50,185 nucleotides of DNA from Plesiomonas sp051652165 (GTDB lineage Bacteria; Pseudomonadota; Gammaproteobacteria; Enterobacterales; CAMTGL01): positions 1 to 50,185 of the forward strand of contig NZ_JBOFTR010000001.1 of NCBI RefSeq assembly GCF_051652165.1, read 5' to 3'. Numbering within the stretch: the stretch's first letter is position 1; every line of letters begins with the position of its first letter. Positions 1 to 8,385 of the stretch are shown piece after piece. The notes beneath the pieces are model-generated. The model saw only the letters and a program-made list of their open reading frames with translations. It was not told the DNA's origin and did not search any database. Both the position numbers and the translations under genes were made by a program.

Positions 1-478
1 GCGCATTATTCCGCATTTCCCTTTAGCTGTCAAGGTTTGTTTTTCACATCCCTTAAAAGCGTTTTATTCTTTACTGTTAGCATTCAGTGATTTGCATCAC
101 GGTTGCCGTGTCAGTGGGGTCGCATTATAGGGGGTTTTGGTTTTGGCGCAAGGAGTTTTCGACAAAAAAATGCAAAAATAATGATAAATAATCAATGCTT
201 AAGTTAAGCACTTGATACCAACAATTAACCCACAGGATTCACAAAGATCTCTGTGGATAACTCTGTTTTTACTAATAAAAAAAACCACCTCTATATTACG
301 TTTATAGGGTGGCTTTTCGTTACGTTACCTTTGCTGACATCATCTATCCGCGATTTTCATCATCAAAGAAGCACTTTGATTGTGCGAGTGCTTCTATATA
401 GATAACGCTTTTATATAGATAGAGAGTTTTTTTCGCTTTCTATAATAGTAATAGGCGATATCTGCCGATAATGGTTAG
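1..478. other. intergenic region left of glyA
   Basis: No convincing coding frame is seen. The stretch is AT-rich and holds a perfect DnaA-box sequence (TGTGGATAA at 252-260), a palindrome (TGCTTAA-G-TTAAGCA, 196-210), a CCACAG/CTGTGG inverted repeat (230-256), an imperfect hairpin near 285-318 followed by T residues, and a clean 8-bp hairpin at 368-394 just beyond the glyA stop. The left edge may contain regulatory DNA of a gene outside the window. Confidence 0.6.
368..394 (-). terminator. hairpin downstream of glyA
   Basis: GAAGCACT (368-375) pairs perfectly with AGTGCTTC (387-394). It lies about 85 bases past the glyA stop codon in the direction of glyA transcription. On the minus strand the stem is followed by TTTGATGATG, a weak U tract, so it may act as a terminator or as a 3'-end stabiliser. 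Confidence 0.5.
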
Positions 479-1732
479 TTATGCATATACTGGGAAGCGA
501 GCGCAGATATCGAGCACCTGACCTTTAATGCGCTCAATGGTCGCTTCGTTGTGGATGTCATCAAGCACATCGCACATCCAACCAGCCAGTTGTGCGGCTT
601 CTTCTTCTTTGAAGCCCCGACGTGAGATAGCCGGTGAGCCGATGCGAATACCGGAGGTCACAAACGGGCTGCGTGGATCATTAGGTACGCTATTTTTGTT
701 AACGGTAATGTTGGCTCGGCCCAGTGCAGCATCTGCCTCTTTACCGGTAATGTCTTTGTTGATCAGATCCAGCAAGAAAAGGTGATTTTCAGTGCCGTTT
801 GATACCACGCTATAGCCACGTTGCTGGAATACACTCACCATGGCTTGTGCATTGCGTACGATTTGAAATTGCAATGTTTTAAACTCAGGCTCCATCGCTT
901 CTTTAAAGGCGACGGCTTTTGCGGCAATCACATGCATCAGTGGGCCGCCCTGACCACCTGGGAATACAGCAGAGTTAAGCTTTTTATATAGCTCTTCGTC
1001 TGCAGCAGCAGAGAGGATCAGCCCACCACGCGGGCCAGCCAGTGTTTTATGGGTAGTGGTAGTAACAACATGTGCGTGAGGCACTGGGTTTGGATAAGCA
1101 CCTGCGGCAATCAGACCGGCAACATGCGCCATGTCGACAAACAGGTATGCGCCAATGCTGTCGGCAATCTCACGTAAACGCGCCCAATCAACCAGCCGCG
1201 AATAGGCAGAGAATCCACCAATAATCATTTTTGGTTTATGCTCTTGCGCTTGACGGGCAACATCATCGTAATCAATACGACCATTTTCATCAATGCCATA
1301 CGGGACGATGTTATACAGTTTACCTGAGAAGTTCACGGGCGAACCGTGCGTTAAGTGCCCACCATGTGCCAAGCTCATGCCAAGTACGGTATCGCCCGGA
1401 TTAAGCAGTGCCATATAAACGGCTGAGTTAGCTTGTGAGCCTGAATGAGGCTGTACGTTAGCATAATCAGCCCCAAACAGTGCCTTAGCACGGTCAATTG
1501 CCAATTGTTCAACGATATCTACGTATTCGCAGCCGCCGTAATAACGTTTACCCGGGTAGCCTTCAGCATATTTATTGGTCAATTGAGAGCCTTGTGCCTG
1601 CATGACGCGCGGGCTGGTGTAGTTCTCTGACGCAATCAGCTCAATGTGCTCTTCCTGACGTACAACTTCCTGCTGCATAGCGTGCCATAAGTCAGCATCG
1701 TAGTCGGCAATGTTCATGTCTCGTTTTAACAT
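479..1732 (-). CDS. glyA: serine hydroxymethyltransferase GlyA
   Basis: PLP-dependent enzyme that converts serine and tetrahydrofolate to glycine and 5,10-methylene-THF, the main source of cytosolic one-carbon units. The protein from this start is 417 residues, the normal enterobacterial length, and begins MLKRDMNIADYD as in E. coli. The PLP-lysine motif HVVTTTTHKTLAGPRGG is present, as are the N-terminal IELIASENYTS and YAEGYPGKRYYGG signatures. An upstream in-frame ATG at 1738 directly abuts the CAGGAG ribosome site, so the ATG at 1732 (spacing about 6) is preferred. The gene is transcribed leftward behind a PurR-type operator. E. coli has hmp upstream; here the upstream neighbour is glnB. 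Confidence 0.98.
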   Translation of the reverse strand: MLKRDMNIADYDADLWHAMQQEVVRQEEHIELIASENYTSPRVMQAQGSQLTNKYAEGYPGKRYYGGCEYVDIVEQLAIDRAKALFGADYANVQPHSGSQANSAVYMALLNPGDTVLGMSLAHGGHLTHGSPVNFSGKLYNIVPYGIDENGRIDYDDVARQAQEHKPKMIIGGFSAYSRLVDWARLREIADSIGAYLFVDMAHVAGLIAAGAYPNPVPHAHVVTTTTHKTLAGPRGGLILSAAADEELYKKLNSAVFPGGQGGPLMHVIAAKAVAFKEAMEPEFKTLQFQIVRNAQAMVSVFQQRGYSVVSNGTENHLFLLDLINKDITGKEADAALGRANITVNKNSVPNDPRSPFVTSGIRIGSPAISRRGFKEEEAAQLAGWMCDVLDDIHNEATIERIKGQVLDICARFPVYA

Positions 1733-1852
1733 CTGCATCTCCTGATAACTTGAGCTAAGTCGAGGGATAGGCTGAAAATGACGGCATACCCGTTAATCTG
1801 TGCTCAGTTTAATGTTTTTAAACGGTAATCGATAGCCCTGTTAGTAATTTAA

Positions 1853-1868
1853 AGGCAATCGTTTGCTA
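1853..1868 (-). promoter_or_regulatory. PurR operator upstream of glyA
   Basis: AGGCAATCGTTTGCTA lies about 120 bases upstream of the glyA start and closely matches the PurR consensus ACGCAAACGTTTGCGT and the known E. coli glyA operator. It fits purine-dependent repression of one-carbon supply. The call rests on motif similarity and position. Confidence 0.7.
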
Positions 1869-1917
1869 CATTTTTGTTGTGCTAAAATTTTTGATGATGG
1901 TGCTGGGGTAGAGAAGA

Positions 1918-1941
1918 AAACGGCGTCTGACTACGCCGTTT
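1918..1941 (-). terminator. glnB terminator
   Basis: On the minus strand AAACGGCG and CGCCGTTT form an 8-bp stem around an 8-base loop, followed by TCTTCTCT. It lies 25 bases beyond the glnB stop and separates glnB from the glyA promoter region. Confidence 0.75.
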
Positions 1942-1965
1942 ACAAAAGAGATTAGGTGCTGTTTT

Positions 1966-2304
1966 TTAGATGGCTTCTTCGTCTTGTTCACCCGTACGAA
2001 TGCGGATAACACGCGCAACATCATAGACAAAGATTTTTCCATCACCAATTTTACCGGTTTGGGCAGTTTTCATGATGGTATCCACACAGGTATCAACAAT
2101 ATCGTCAGCCACCACCATTTCAATTTTGACTTTCGGCAGGAAATCGACCATGTACTCAGCCCCCCGATACAGTTCGGTGTGCCCTTTCTGACGGCCAAAG
2201 CCTTTGACTTCGGTGACGGTCATTCCAGTGATACCGACATCAGCCAGTGCTTCACGAACATCATCGAGTTTAAACGGTTTGATGATTGCATCTATTTTTT
2301 TCAT
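1966..2304 (-). CDS. glnB: nitrogen regulatory protein P-II 1 (GlnB)
   Basis: Trimeric PII signal protein that senses 2-oxoglutarate, ATP and ADP and, through uridylylation, controls glutamine synthetase adenylylation and the NtrB/NtrC system. It is 112 residues, the standard length. The T-loop carries the uridylylated tyrosine at residue 51 (RGAEYMVDFLPK), and the B-loop TGKIGDGKIFV is intact. It starts nine bases after the nadE stop, so the two genes are probably co-transcribed. No amtB gene is adjacent, which supports GlnB rather than GlnK. Confidence 0.97.
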   Translation of the reverse strand: MKKIDAIIKPFKLDDVREALADVGITGMTVTEVKGFGRQKGHTELYRGAEYMVDFLPKVKIEMVVADDIVDTCVDTIMKTAQTGKIGDGKIFVYDVARVIRIRTGEQDEEAI

Positions 2305-2313
2305 GGTGATTCC

Positions 2314-3951
2314 TTACCCGTTTTTGCGTCCAAAACCTGACGTTATTGGATAACGTCGATCTTTGCCAAAGTTCCGTGTGGTTATGCGCGGACCGACTGC
2401 CGATTGCCGACGTTTGTATTCGTTGATATCAACCAAGCGCAATACTTTTCGCACAATGGTTTCATCAAACCCCATTGCGATTAACTCTGCAACGGATTTA
2501 TCGTGTTCTACATAGGCTTGCAAGATGACATCGAGCACGTCATAAGGCGGCAAGCTGTCTTGATCAACCTGATCGGGTGCTAACTCAGCAGATGGTGGGC
2601 GATCAATCACGCGTTGCGGGATCACATATGATAGGGTATTGCGATAGGCTGACAGTGCAAAGACCAGTGTTTTCGGCACGTCTTTGAGGACATCAAATCC
2701 ACCTGCCATATCGCCATATAAGGTGGCATACCCTACGGCCATTTCACTTTTGTTACCGGTCGTCAGTACCAAACGGCGGCGCTTATTGGAGATAGCCATC
2801 AGCATGACACCACGACAGCGAGCTTGCAGGTTCTCTTCGGTGGTATCACGGGCTGTTCCAGCAAATAACGGGGCCAGTTGGTTCATAAAGGCATCAAACA
2901 TCGGTTCGATCGAGATGATATCAAACTCAACACCGAGAATTTCAGCCTCTTCTTTGGCATCGGCTACGCTGATATCGGCTGTATACCGAAACGGCATCAT
3001 CACGGCTTGGACATTTTCAGCGCCCAATGCATCAGCGGCAATTGCCAAGGTCAGCGCAGAGTCAATTCCGCCGGACAACCCCAGTACTGCGCCGTGAAAG
3101 GCATTTTTAGTGACATAATCTCGCACAGCCAGCACCAGTGCCTGATAGGTCTGAGCCAATAGGCTGCTTGGTTGTGGCAGAGTAGGCATCGGCTGAATGT
3201 GATTATCAGTAATGATAATGTGTGCGCAGTCTTCTGCAAACGCAGCCAGATGGTGGGTCACTTCCCCCTGCTGGTTAAAGACTTTTGAGCAGCCATCAAA
3301 CACCAATTCATCTTGCCCACCCACCTGATTAACATAAATCAGAGGTAATCTGGTACGGCGGCAGTGGCCTTCGAGTAAACGCTGGCGAGTCTGTGGTTTT
3401 TCTTGATCGTACGGTGAGGCATTAATAGAGATAATCAGCTCTGCGCCTGCAGCGTGCAGCGTATTAATCGGCTGATCAAACCAGAGGTCTTCACAAATCA
3501 ACAACCCGATACGGTAACCGGAAAAATCAATAATGGCGGGCTGATGACCGGCACGGAAGTAGCGTTGTTCATCAAACACACCATAGTTTGGCAGTTGCTG
3601 TTTGTAATAGCGGGTCAGCAGTTGGCCGTTGGAGTAGACCGATAGCGCGTTATACAGGGCATCGGCATCACGCCATGGGTGGCCTACCAGTACGGTGGTT
3701 TGGGCACATGCTTGTTGAATACGCTGGAGTTCAGTTTGTACTCGTAGCATCAGATCAGGCCGTAACAGCAGGTCTTCCGGTGGATAACCGGTTAGCGCAA
3801 GCTCAGGAAAAACCACCATATCCGCGCCGGTATTGGCATGTTCAGTGGCAGTGTGGATGATTTTGTCTGCGTTGCCTTCAATATCCCCCACCAGCATATT
3901 CAGTTGTGCGATGGCGATATTCAGTTGTTTGGTGACAGGCCCTAAATTCAT
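2314..3951 (-). CDS. nadE: glutamine-dependent NAD+ synthetase
   Basis: Amidates nicotinate adenine dinucleotide to NAD+ with ammonia taken from glutamine. The 545-residue protein has an N-terminal nitrilase-type glutaminase domain (catalytic Glu in FPELALTGYPPEDLL near residue 50, catalytic Cys in LLICEDLWFD near 150) and a C-terminal synthetase domain with the P-loop LGLSGGIDSALTLAIA near residue 290. This is the long glutamine-using form, unlike the short ammonia-dependent NadE of E. coli. It lies between glrR and glnB, an arrangement seen in some other Enterobacterales but not E. coli. The start is the first ATG; a few residues less is possible. Confidence 0.95.
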   Translation of the reverse strand: MNLGPVTKQLNIAIAQLNMLVGDIEGNADKIIHTATEHANTGADMVVFPELALTGYPPEDLLLRPDLMLRVQTELQRIQQACAQTTVLVGHPWRDADALYNALSVYSNGQLLTRYYKQQLPNYGVFDEQRYFRAGHQPAIIDFSGYRIGLLICEDLWFDQPINTLHAAGAELIISINASPYDQEKPQTRQRLLEGHCRRTRLPLIYVNQVGGQDELVFDGCSKVFNQQGEVTHHLAAFAEDCAHIIITDNHIQPMPTLPQPSSLLAQTYQALVLAVRDYVTKNAFHGAVLGLSGGIDSALTLAIAADALGAENVQAVMMPFRYTADISVADAKEEAEILGVEFDIISIEPMFDAFMNQLAPLFAGTARDTTEENLQARCRGVMLMAISNKRRRLVLTTGNKSEMAVGYATLYGDMAGGFDVLKDVPKTLVFALSAYRNTLSYVIPQRVIDRPPSAELAPDQVDQDSLPPYDVLDVILQAYVEHDKSVAELIAMGFDETIVRKVLRLVDINEYKRRQSAVGPRITTRNFGKDRRYPITSGFGRKNG

Positions 3952-3983
3952 GGCATATCCAGCTAATCAAAAACAAAGGTCAG

Positions 3984-4015
3984 GCATACTTCGGGGATTG
4001 CCCCGTGTGGTATGC
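3984..4015 (-). terminator. hairpin between glrR and nadE
   Basis: GCATAC and GTATGC (3984-3989, 4010-4015) enclose a second stem CGGGG/CCCCG (3992-4005). On the minus strand it is followed after a few bases by TTTGTTTTTG. It could end or attenuate glrR transcription before nadE. The tail is not immediately adjacent, so the call is tentative. Confidence 0.4.
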
Positions 4016-4092
4016 GTTTAGGTTGTCTTCCCCGTTAAAGATAGGGTGCGTAATGCACTTAACAGGGCGACAGATCAGGTTATAAAAATGAC

Positions 4093-5436
4093 TTAATTGT
4101 CTTTAAAGTCATTAGGGTCGAGTTCATGTCGGCCCAACAGTTTATAAAACTCGGTACGGTTTCGTCCGGCCATGCGTGCGGCTTGTGTAACGTTACCTTT
4201 AGCGATATGCAACAATTTACGCAAGTAATGCAGTTCAAAATGGCTGCGGGCATCAGCAAACGTTGGTAAGGCGGTATTTTCCCCCTCAAGTGCTTGCTCC
4301 ACTAACGCTTCATTTATCACCGGCGCGGTGGTCAGCGCAACACACTGCTCAATAACGTTGACCAGTTGACGCACATTTCCTGGCCAACCGGCAGCCATCA
4401 GCAGTTTCATGGCCTCTTTGGAAAACGCGCGAACAAACGGTTTATTACGCTCGGCCGCATGACGCAAAATATGAGCGGCCAACTGCGGAATATCATCAGC
4501 CCGTTCATTGAGTGCGGGTAATTTGAGGTTAACTACATTCAGGCGATAGTAGAGATCTTCACGAAACTCGCCCTTTTCCATCTCTTTTTGCAAATCACGG
4601 TGTGTCGCCGAGAGGATACGTACATTAATTTCAATATCGCGGTTACTGCCGAGCGGTCTGATCCGACGCTCTTGCAGCACCCGCAGTAATTTGACTTGCA
4701 ATGAGAGTGGCATATCGCCGATTTCATCTAAAAACAGTGTGCCGCCTTCTGCTGCCTGAAACAGCCCTTCACGCTGACTGACTGCGCCAGTAAACGCGCC
4801 TTTAGCATGGCCGAACAGTTCAGACTCCAGCAGTTGTTCTGGCAGTGCGCCACAGTTGATGGCAATAAACGGTTGCAGTGCGCGCGGGCTGGCTTTATGG
4901 ATAGCTTGGGCGAGAACCTCTTTACCGGTACCACTTGCACCATTGATTAAAATACTGACATCCGATTGTGCCACCATTTTTGCCTGTTCCAGCAGGCGCA
5001 GCATGCCGGCATTACGGGTGATGACATTTTCACGCCAGCGTTCATCGCTACTGGCTGGCGCATGCAGGGCAAGCGCCTCATCAATGGCTTTATACAGGGC
5101 TTCTTTATCAACAGGCTTGGTCAGAAAGCTAAATACCCCTTGGCGGGTTGCGGCCACGGCATCAGGGATAGAGCCATGTGCGGTAAGCAAGATCACCGGC
5201 ATACCGGGAATGCGTTTTTGGATTTCACCGAACAGCGCCATGCCGTCCATCTCATCCATTCGCAAATCACTGATCACCAGTTCAATTTTATCGCGTTCAA
5301 GTACACGCAAGGCTTCTTGCCCATTAATCGCGGTGCTAACTTGAAAGCCTTCACTGCTCAAACGCATCCCAAGTAGACGCAGTAAGCTGGGATCGTCATC
5401 CACCAGCAGCAGGTTGGCCGGCTTTCTCTGTGTCAT
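4093..5436 (-). CDS. glrR: sigma-54-dependent response regulator GlrR
   Basis: NtrC-family activator of the GlrK/GlrR (QseE/QseF) system that drives sigma-54 transcription of the small RNA GlmY. It is 447 residues: an N-terminal receiver with phospho-acceptor D57 (ELVISDLRMDEMDG), an AAA+ domain with Walker A GASGTGKE, the sigma-54 contact loop GAFTGA near residues 211-216, and a C-terminal Fis-type helix-turn-helix (GNVTQAARMAGRNRTEFYKLL). It overlaps the 3' end of qseG, so translation of the two is coupled. Its likely binding sites are three TGTC-N10-GACA-type motifs upstream of glmY in this window. Confidence 0.97.
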   Translation of the reverse strand: MTQRKPANLLLVDDDPSLLRLLGMRLSSEGFQVSTAINGQEALRVLERDKIELVISDLRMDEMDGMALFGEIQKRIPGMPVILLTAHGSIPDAVAATRQGVFSFLTKPVDKEALYKAIDEALALHAPASSDERWRENVITRNAGMLRLLEQAKMVAQSDVSILINGASGTGKEVLAQAIHKASPRALQPFIAINCGALPEQLLESELFGHAKGAFTGAVSQREGLFQAAEGGTLFLDEIGDMPLSLQVKLLRVLQERRIRPLGSNRDIEINVRILSATHRDLQKEMEKGEFREDLYYRLNVVNLKLPALNERADDIPQLAAHILRHAAERNKPFVRAFSKEAMKLLMAAGWPGNVRQLVNVIEQCVALTTAPVINEALVEQALEGENTALPTFADARSHFELHYLRKLLHIAKGNVTQAARMAGRNRTEFYKLLGRHELDPNDFKDN

Positions 5437-6214
5437 TGGGCAATAACTCCTTTACATCAGCCGGTATTTTTTCAACCGGTTTATCTTCGATGATCTTATC
5501 TTCAATAGCACTCTTCTCTGACCCATTATCCTCAACAGAGATAGGTTGTTTAAGTGAGCTATTTATCTCTGAGAGTACGGGCTTCACAGGTAACTGTTTT
5601 CGTGTAGAGAGTTGACGCTCAATATCCATTAATCGAGAGAGTTTTTGCTCTGTATCCTGCAATTTCTGATTGAGCTCACGCAACTGACGCGCAGATTGTT
5701 GCTGGCTATTTTCATACTGCTTTTGCTCACGCCGAAAACGTATTCGCTCATCAGCAGAGTTTATCAGCATGGCTTGTTGTTCACGCCAAATACGCACCAA
5801 CGGTAATACGGAGTACGGAACTTGCTCACGCAATTGGCTTAAGGTATCGAGTGATTGACGACGTTCGATTAATGTTGGCGAAGCGTGCAATACTAATAAT
5901 GTCTGTTTTAGTGTTGAATGCCACGTAGCATGGGAAAAATGTGCTGCAAATTCCCGGCGCGATTTTGGTGGAATTTGATCTGCACACTCCGCCACTCGCA
6001 GCCAATAAGCCGCTTGCTGAGTTGGCACACTGTTTTTGGTCAACCAAATAGTCTGACAAGATTGACGATAAAAATCATCAATCTCTGTTGATGAGGTGAT
6101 AGGTTGCATCACGCGAACAAGTGCCTCTGTCGGTCTCCCTGCACATGCACTCAACAGTGGTAGCGCAGAAACAAAGACAAAACGTAACATCCATTTTTTT
6201 ATTGTGTCAGACAT
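5396..6214 (-). CDS. qseG: QseG outer-membrane lipoprotein
   Basis: Lipoprotein that contacts the sensor kinase GlrK/QseE. The 272-residue protein begins with a lipoprotein signal ending in LLSAC, giving a predicted acylated Cys at residue 24. The middle (about residues 155-200) is rich in Gln, Glu and Lys and is probably coiled coil. The C-terminal tail is charged and low in complexity. The start overlaps the end of glrK and the end overlaps the start of glrR, so the three genes form one operon. The family is poorly conserved, and position and lipobox carry most of the identification. Confidence 0.88.
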   Translation of the reverse strand: MSDTIKKWMLRFVFVSALPLLSACAGRPTEALVRVMQPITSSTEIDDFYRQSCQTIWLTKNSVPTQQAAYWLRVAECADQIPPKSRREFAAHFSHATWHSTLKQTLLVLHASPTLIERRQSLDTLSQLREQVPYSVLPLVRIWREQQAMLINSADERIRFRREQKQYENSQQQSARQLRELNQKLQDTEQKLSRLMDIERQLSTRKQLPVKPVLSEINSSLKQPISVEDNGSEKSAIEDKIIEDKPVEKIPADVKELLPNDTEKAGQPAAGG

Positions 6215-7625
6215 GATCAGGGCTTAATGGTAATTCAATACGAAAACATACTGGTGCGTAATCAACGTGCACCAAATCCAACTCACCCTGCATTCGTCGA
6301 ATGCAATCACGGGCAATGCTTAATCCTAAACCGCTTCCCTTTACCGCCCCTTTACGCTGCCGGCTTCCTTGATAGAACGGTTCGAAAATCATTTCTCGTT
6401 CTGCTTTAGGTATCGAAGTGCCTGTATTGGCAATATCAATTTGAATACGATGATCTTTTTGACGGCTTTTTACCCAAATAGTACCGGACTCCCCACCATA
6501 AAATACCGCATTGGAGTAAAGGTTATCCAACACTCGTGCAAGCAGTATAGGCTCTGCTACACAACCCTCTGCTTGCCAATCACAGTAGGTATGCATATTT
6601 TTTGCTTTAGCTGGCAGGCTATTTGCTTGAATAACAGTATCAAATAATACCGGCAATAAAACATGACGACTCTGCACCGGTGTTGTTGCAATTTGACGAT
6701 TATAATCAAGTAACTGCTCAATCAAACGTTGTAAGTGGCGGCTACTGGTATCCAGAATGCCGACAATTTCACGCTGAGAGGGGCTCAATGGGCCAGCAAT
6801 TTCATCCGCTAATAGATCAGTACCCTCACGCATACTGGCCAACGGCGTTTTTAACTCATGCGAGATATGCCGCAAAAACTCATGCCGCTGTGACTCTAGC
6901 CATGCTAATCGCTCACTGAGCCACACAATTTGCTGTGCAATGGATTTTAGCTCACGTGGGCCACGCAGTGTCGAGATATCCGAGAGCTTTTGGCCCTCAC
7001 CTAAACGATTAATCATCTGCTGAATAGCCTTAACAGGCCCAATAATCATGCCCGTAAACAACAGTACTAATACCAAGCTGACGACAAAGACACTCAACGC
7101 TTGCCAGCCAAAATAGCGTCCGCGCTCGGCAATGGCGTGCTGTAGTTTCTCTCCACGTGAATAAATCACACTGCGAGTAGCCTCTAGCATGACGCTGTTG
7201 TTGTGCGCAAATTGCTCTAACAACACCAACGCATTTGGCATCAGCCCCTCATTGTTGCACAGAGGTGTGGCAAGTTGACTCAAATTAGCACGTAATGATG
7301 CGTAATTATCTTTTTCTGGCAGAGCACGTGCATGCAACGTCAGTTGACGCAAATACTGATCACGCTGATTTTGGTATAATTTCGCGAATGTTTTATTCCC
7401 TAAAACACAGTACTGGCGATAACTCCGTTCCATCTCTAATGCAATATTACTCATCACTTCAGAACGGCGTGCATCAACCAAGGTTGACCGATTCAACCAT
7501 TCAGCTTGCGTACTCAAATGATCTAAGCCTCGGTATGCTTGATATGCAAGCAGCAGCAATGGCAGCAGTACTAACAAAAAAGCCAGCAAAACCAGTTGTC
7601 GTAACGAACGCGGGGAAAATCGCAT
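6207..7625 (-). CDS. glrK: sensor histidine kinase GlrK
   Basis: Inner-membrane sensor kinase (also called QseE/YfhK) that phosphorylates GlrR. It is 472 residues with an N-terminal membrane segment (about 11-30), a periplasmic helical region, a second membrane segment (about 172-195), a HAMP region, the dimerisation/phospho-acceptor box FLRHISHELKTPLAS with the His near residue 256, and a C-terminal HATPase domain with N box and G motifs (GSGLGLSIARD). It is the first protein gene of the glrK-qseG-glrR operon and lies downstream of glmY on the same strand, as in E. coli. Confidence 0.96.
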   Translation of the reverse strand: MRFSPRSLRQLVLLAFLLVLLPLLLLAYQAYRGLDHLSTQAEWLNRSTLVDARRSEVMSNIALEMERSYRQYCVLGNKTFAKLYQNQRDQYLRQLTLHARALPEKDNYASLRANLSQLATPLCNNEGLMPNALVLLEQFAHNNSVMLEATRSVIYSRGEKLQHAIAERGRYFGWQALSVFVVSLVLVLLFTGMIIGPVKAIQQMINRLGEGQKLSDISTLRGPRELKSIAQQIVWLSERLAWLESQRHEFLRHISHELKTPLASMREGTDLLADEIAGPLSPSQREIVGILDTSSRHLQRLIEQLLDYNRQIATTPVQSRHVLLPVLFDTVIQANSLPAKAKNMHTYCDWQAEGCVAEPILLARVLDNLYSNAVFYGGESGTIWVKSRQKDHRIQIDIANTGTSIPKAEREMIFEPFYQGSRQRKGAVKGSGLGLSIARDCIRRMQGELDLVHVDYAPVCFRIELPLSPDHV

Positions 7626-7794
7626 AAATTCAGGGCAATCAGTATCAAAAAAACACTATATTAAGATAACCAAATGCTACCTGAGAGCCAGAGGATAAGA
7701 AAGAAACAAAGCTAGATTCTTGGCAAGAGTGACAAAAAGAGGGGGGTTATGGTGCAAAATACGGTATATCGTAAAGATAAAATAACACAATAAA

Positions 7795-7975
7795 CACAGG
7801 ACTACCGGGGTTTCCCCCGGGTATTCCCTGACCGAGATCCTCGGCACTTGGGATACCAGACCATCATTTCTACGCCTACAGGGTGATGAAAACTGATGTT
7901 CATCGTCATTAGGCGACTGGTATCCGGCTTCGCATTACGTACCTGATGATAAATCTTTGTTTATCGCAGTGGTAC
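7795..7975 (-). ncRNA. structured extension between GlmY core and glrK
   Basis: No coding frame is evident, but the DNA is densely folded. GGATACCAG/CTGGTATCC (7851-7859, 7917-7925) encloses CGCCTA/TAGGCG (7873-7878, 7910-7915) and GATGAA/TTCATC (7885-7890, 7899-7904). ACGTACC/GGTACGT (7937-7943, 7971-7977) encloses GATAAA/TTTATC. A CCGAG/CTCGG hairpin and a CCGGGG/CCCCGG hairpin follow (about 7805-7845). The last hairpin is followed on the minus strand by a weak U-rich tail and could be the terminator. Either the GlmY transcript is longer than in E. coli, or this is a structured leader of glrK or a second small RNA. Confidence 0.6.
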
Positions 7976-8130
7976 GTTGGGTGGTGTCTCACTCAACGTT
8001 TCGTCCGATGCTAGATGAAGTTAATACTCTCATCAAAAAGTGGACGTTAGACACCATTACTCTTGTAACTGCATCATCCTAAAGTTTATGAAGCTGAAGC
8101 TGTCATAAGAAGGCGGATGAGCGTTTACAC
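7976..8130 (-). ncRNA. glmY: GlmY/GlmZ-family small RNA (GlmY by position)
   Basis: GlmY protects GlmZ from RNase E/RapZ cleavage and so raises GlmS (glucosamine-6-phosphate synthase) output. The minus-strand RNA begins with a GCTCAT element, then a stem-loop CTTATGACAG...CATAAACT, and later holds AACGTTGAGTGAGACACC. These are the conserved blocks of E. coli GlmZ/GlmY. GGTGTCT (7983-7989) pairs with AGACACC (8049-8055). The gene lies directly upstream of glrK, the conserved position of glmY rather than glmZ. A sigma-54 promoter places the 5' end near 8130. The 3' end is uncertain because no strong terminator follows the conserved core. Confidence 0.82.
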
Positions 8131-8139
8131 AATACCTAT

Positions 8140-8155
8140 TGCACTTGCTGTGCCA
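8140..8155 (-). promoter_or_regulatory. sigma-54 promoter of glmY
   Basis: The minus strand reads TGGCACAGCAAGTGCA: the -24 GG and -12 GC dinucleotides are separated by exactly 10 bases. Transcription would start about 12 bases beyond the GC, near 8130, which is where homology to GlmY/GlmZ begins. Three GlrR-type sites lie 140-260 bases upstream. Confidence 0.85.
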
Positions 8156-8272
8156 ACATAATCAAAAAATAAATAAGTAATTGTTTTATAATTGTTTTTT
8201 ATTTTAAATTTCTTTTTTATCTCATTTAATCCCTTCTTTTTCAGCAAGACCCTTCGATGACCCCATCAAAAC

Positions 8273-8290
8273 CGTCTCCATATAGCGACA
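8273..8290. promoter_or_regulatory. GlrR-type activator site 1 (CGTC-N10-GACA)
   Basis: One base differs from the TGTC-N10-GACA motif recognised by GlrR at glmY of enterobacteria. It is centred about 150 bases upstream of the predicted glmY start, a normal distance for a sigma-54 enhancer site. Confidence 0.65.
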
Positions 8291-8320
8291 CTATTTCGCG
8301 ATATTTATTTTTTTGTTTTA

Positions 8321-8333
8321 AATCAATAGATTA
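8321..8333. promoter_or_regulatory. IHF consensus site
   Basis: AATCAATAGATTA matches the IHF consensus WATCAANNNNTTR exactly. It lies among the GlrR-type sites rather than between them and the promoter, so its role in DNA bending at glmY is plausible but unproven. IHF is a known co-factor at glmY in E. coli. Confidence 0.5.
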
Positions 8334-8335
8334 AA

Positions 8336-8353
8336 AGTCATCTTTTGACGACA
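8336..8353. promoter_or_regulatory. GlrR-type activator site 2 (AGTC-N10-GACA)
   Basis: One base differs from TGTC-N10-GACA. Its centre is about 215 bases upstream of the predicted glmY start. Confidence 0.65.
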
Positions 8354-8367
8354 CTCTTACCTGAGTT

Positions 8368-8385
8368 TGTCTGTATTTTACGACA
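8368..8385. promoter_or_regulatory. GlrR-type activator site 3 (TGTC-N10-GACA)
   Basis: Exact match to the GlrR dyad TGTC-N10-GACA. Together with the two near matches it gives three enhancer sites in 113 bases, the multi-site pattern known upstream of glmY. Confidence 0.75.

Noticed and set aside
252..260. Replication origin next to glyA
   Set aside because: A single DnaA box without AT-rich 13-mers, GATC clusters or further boxes is not enough.
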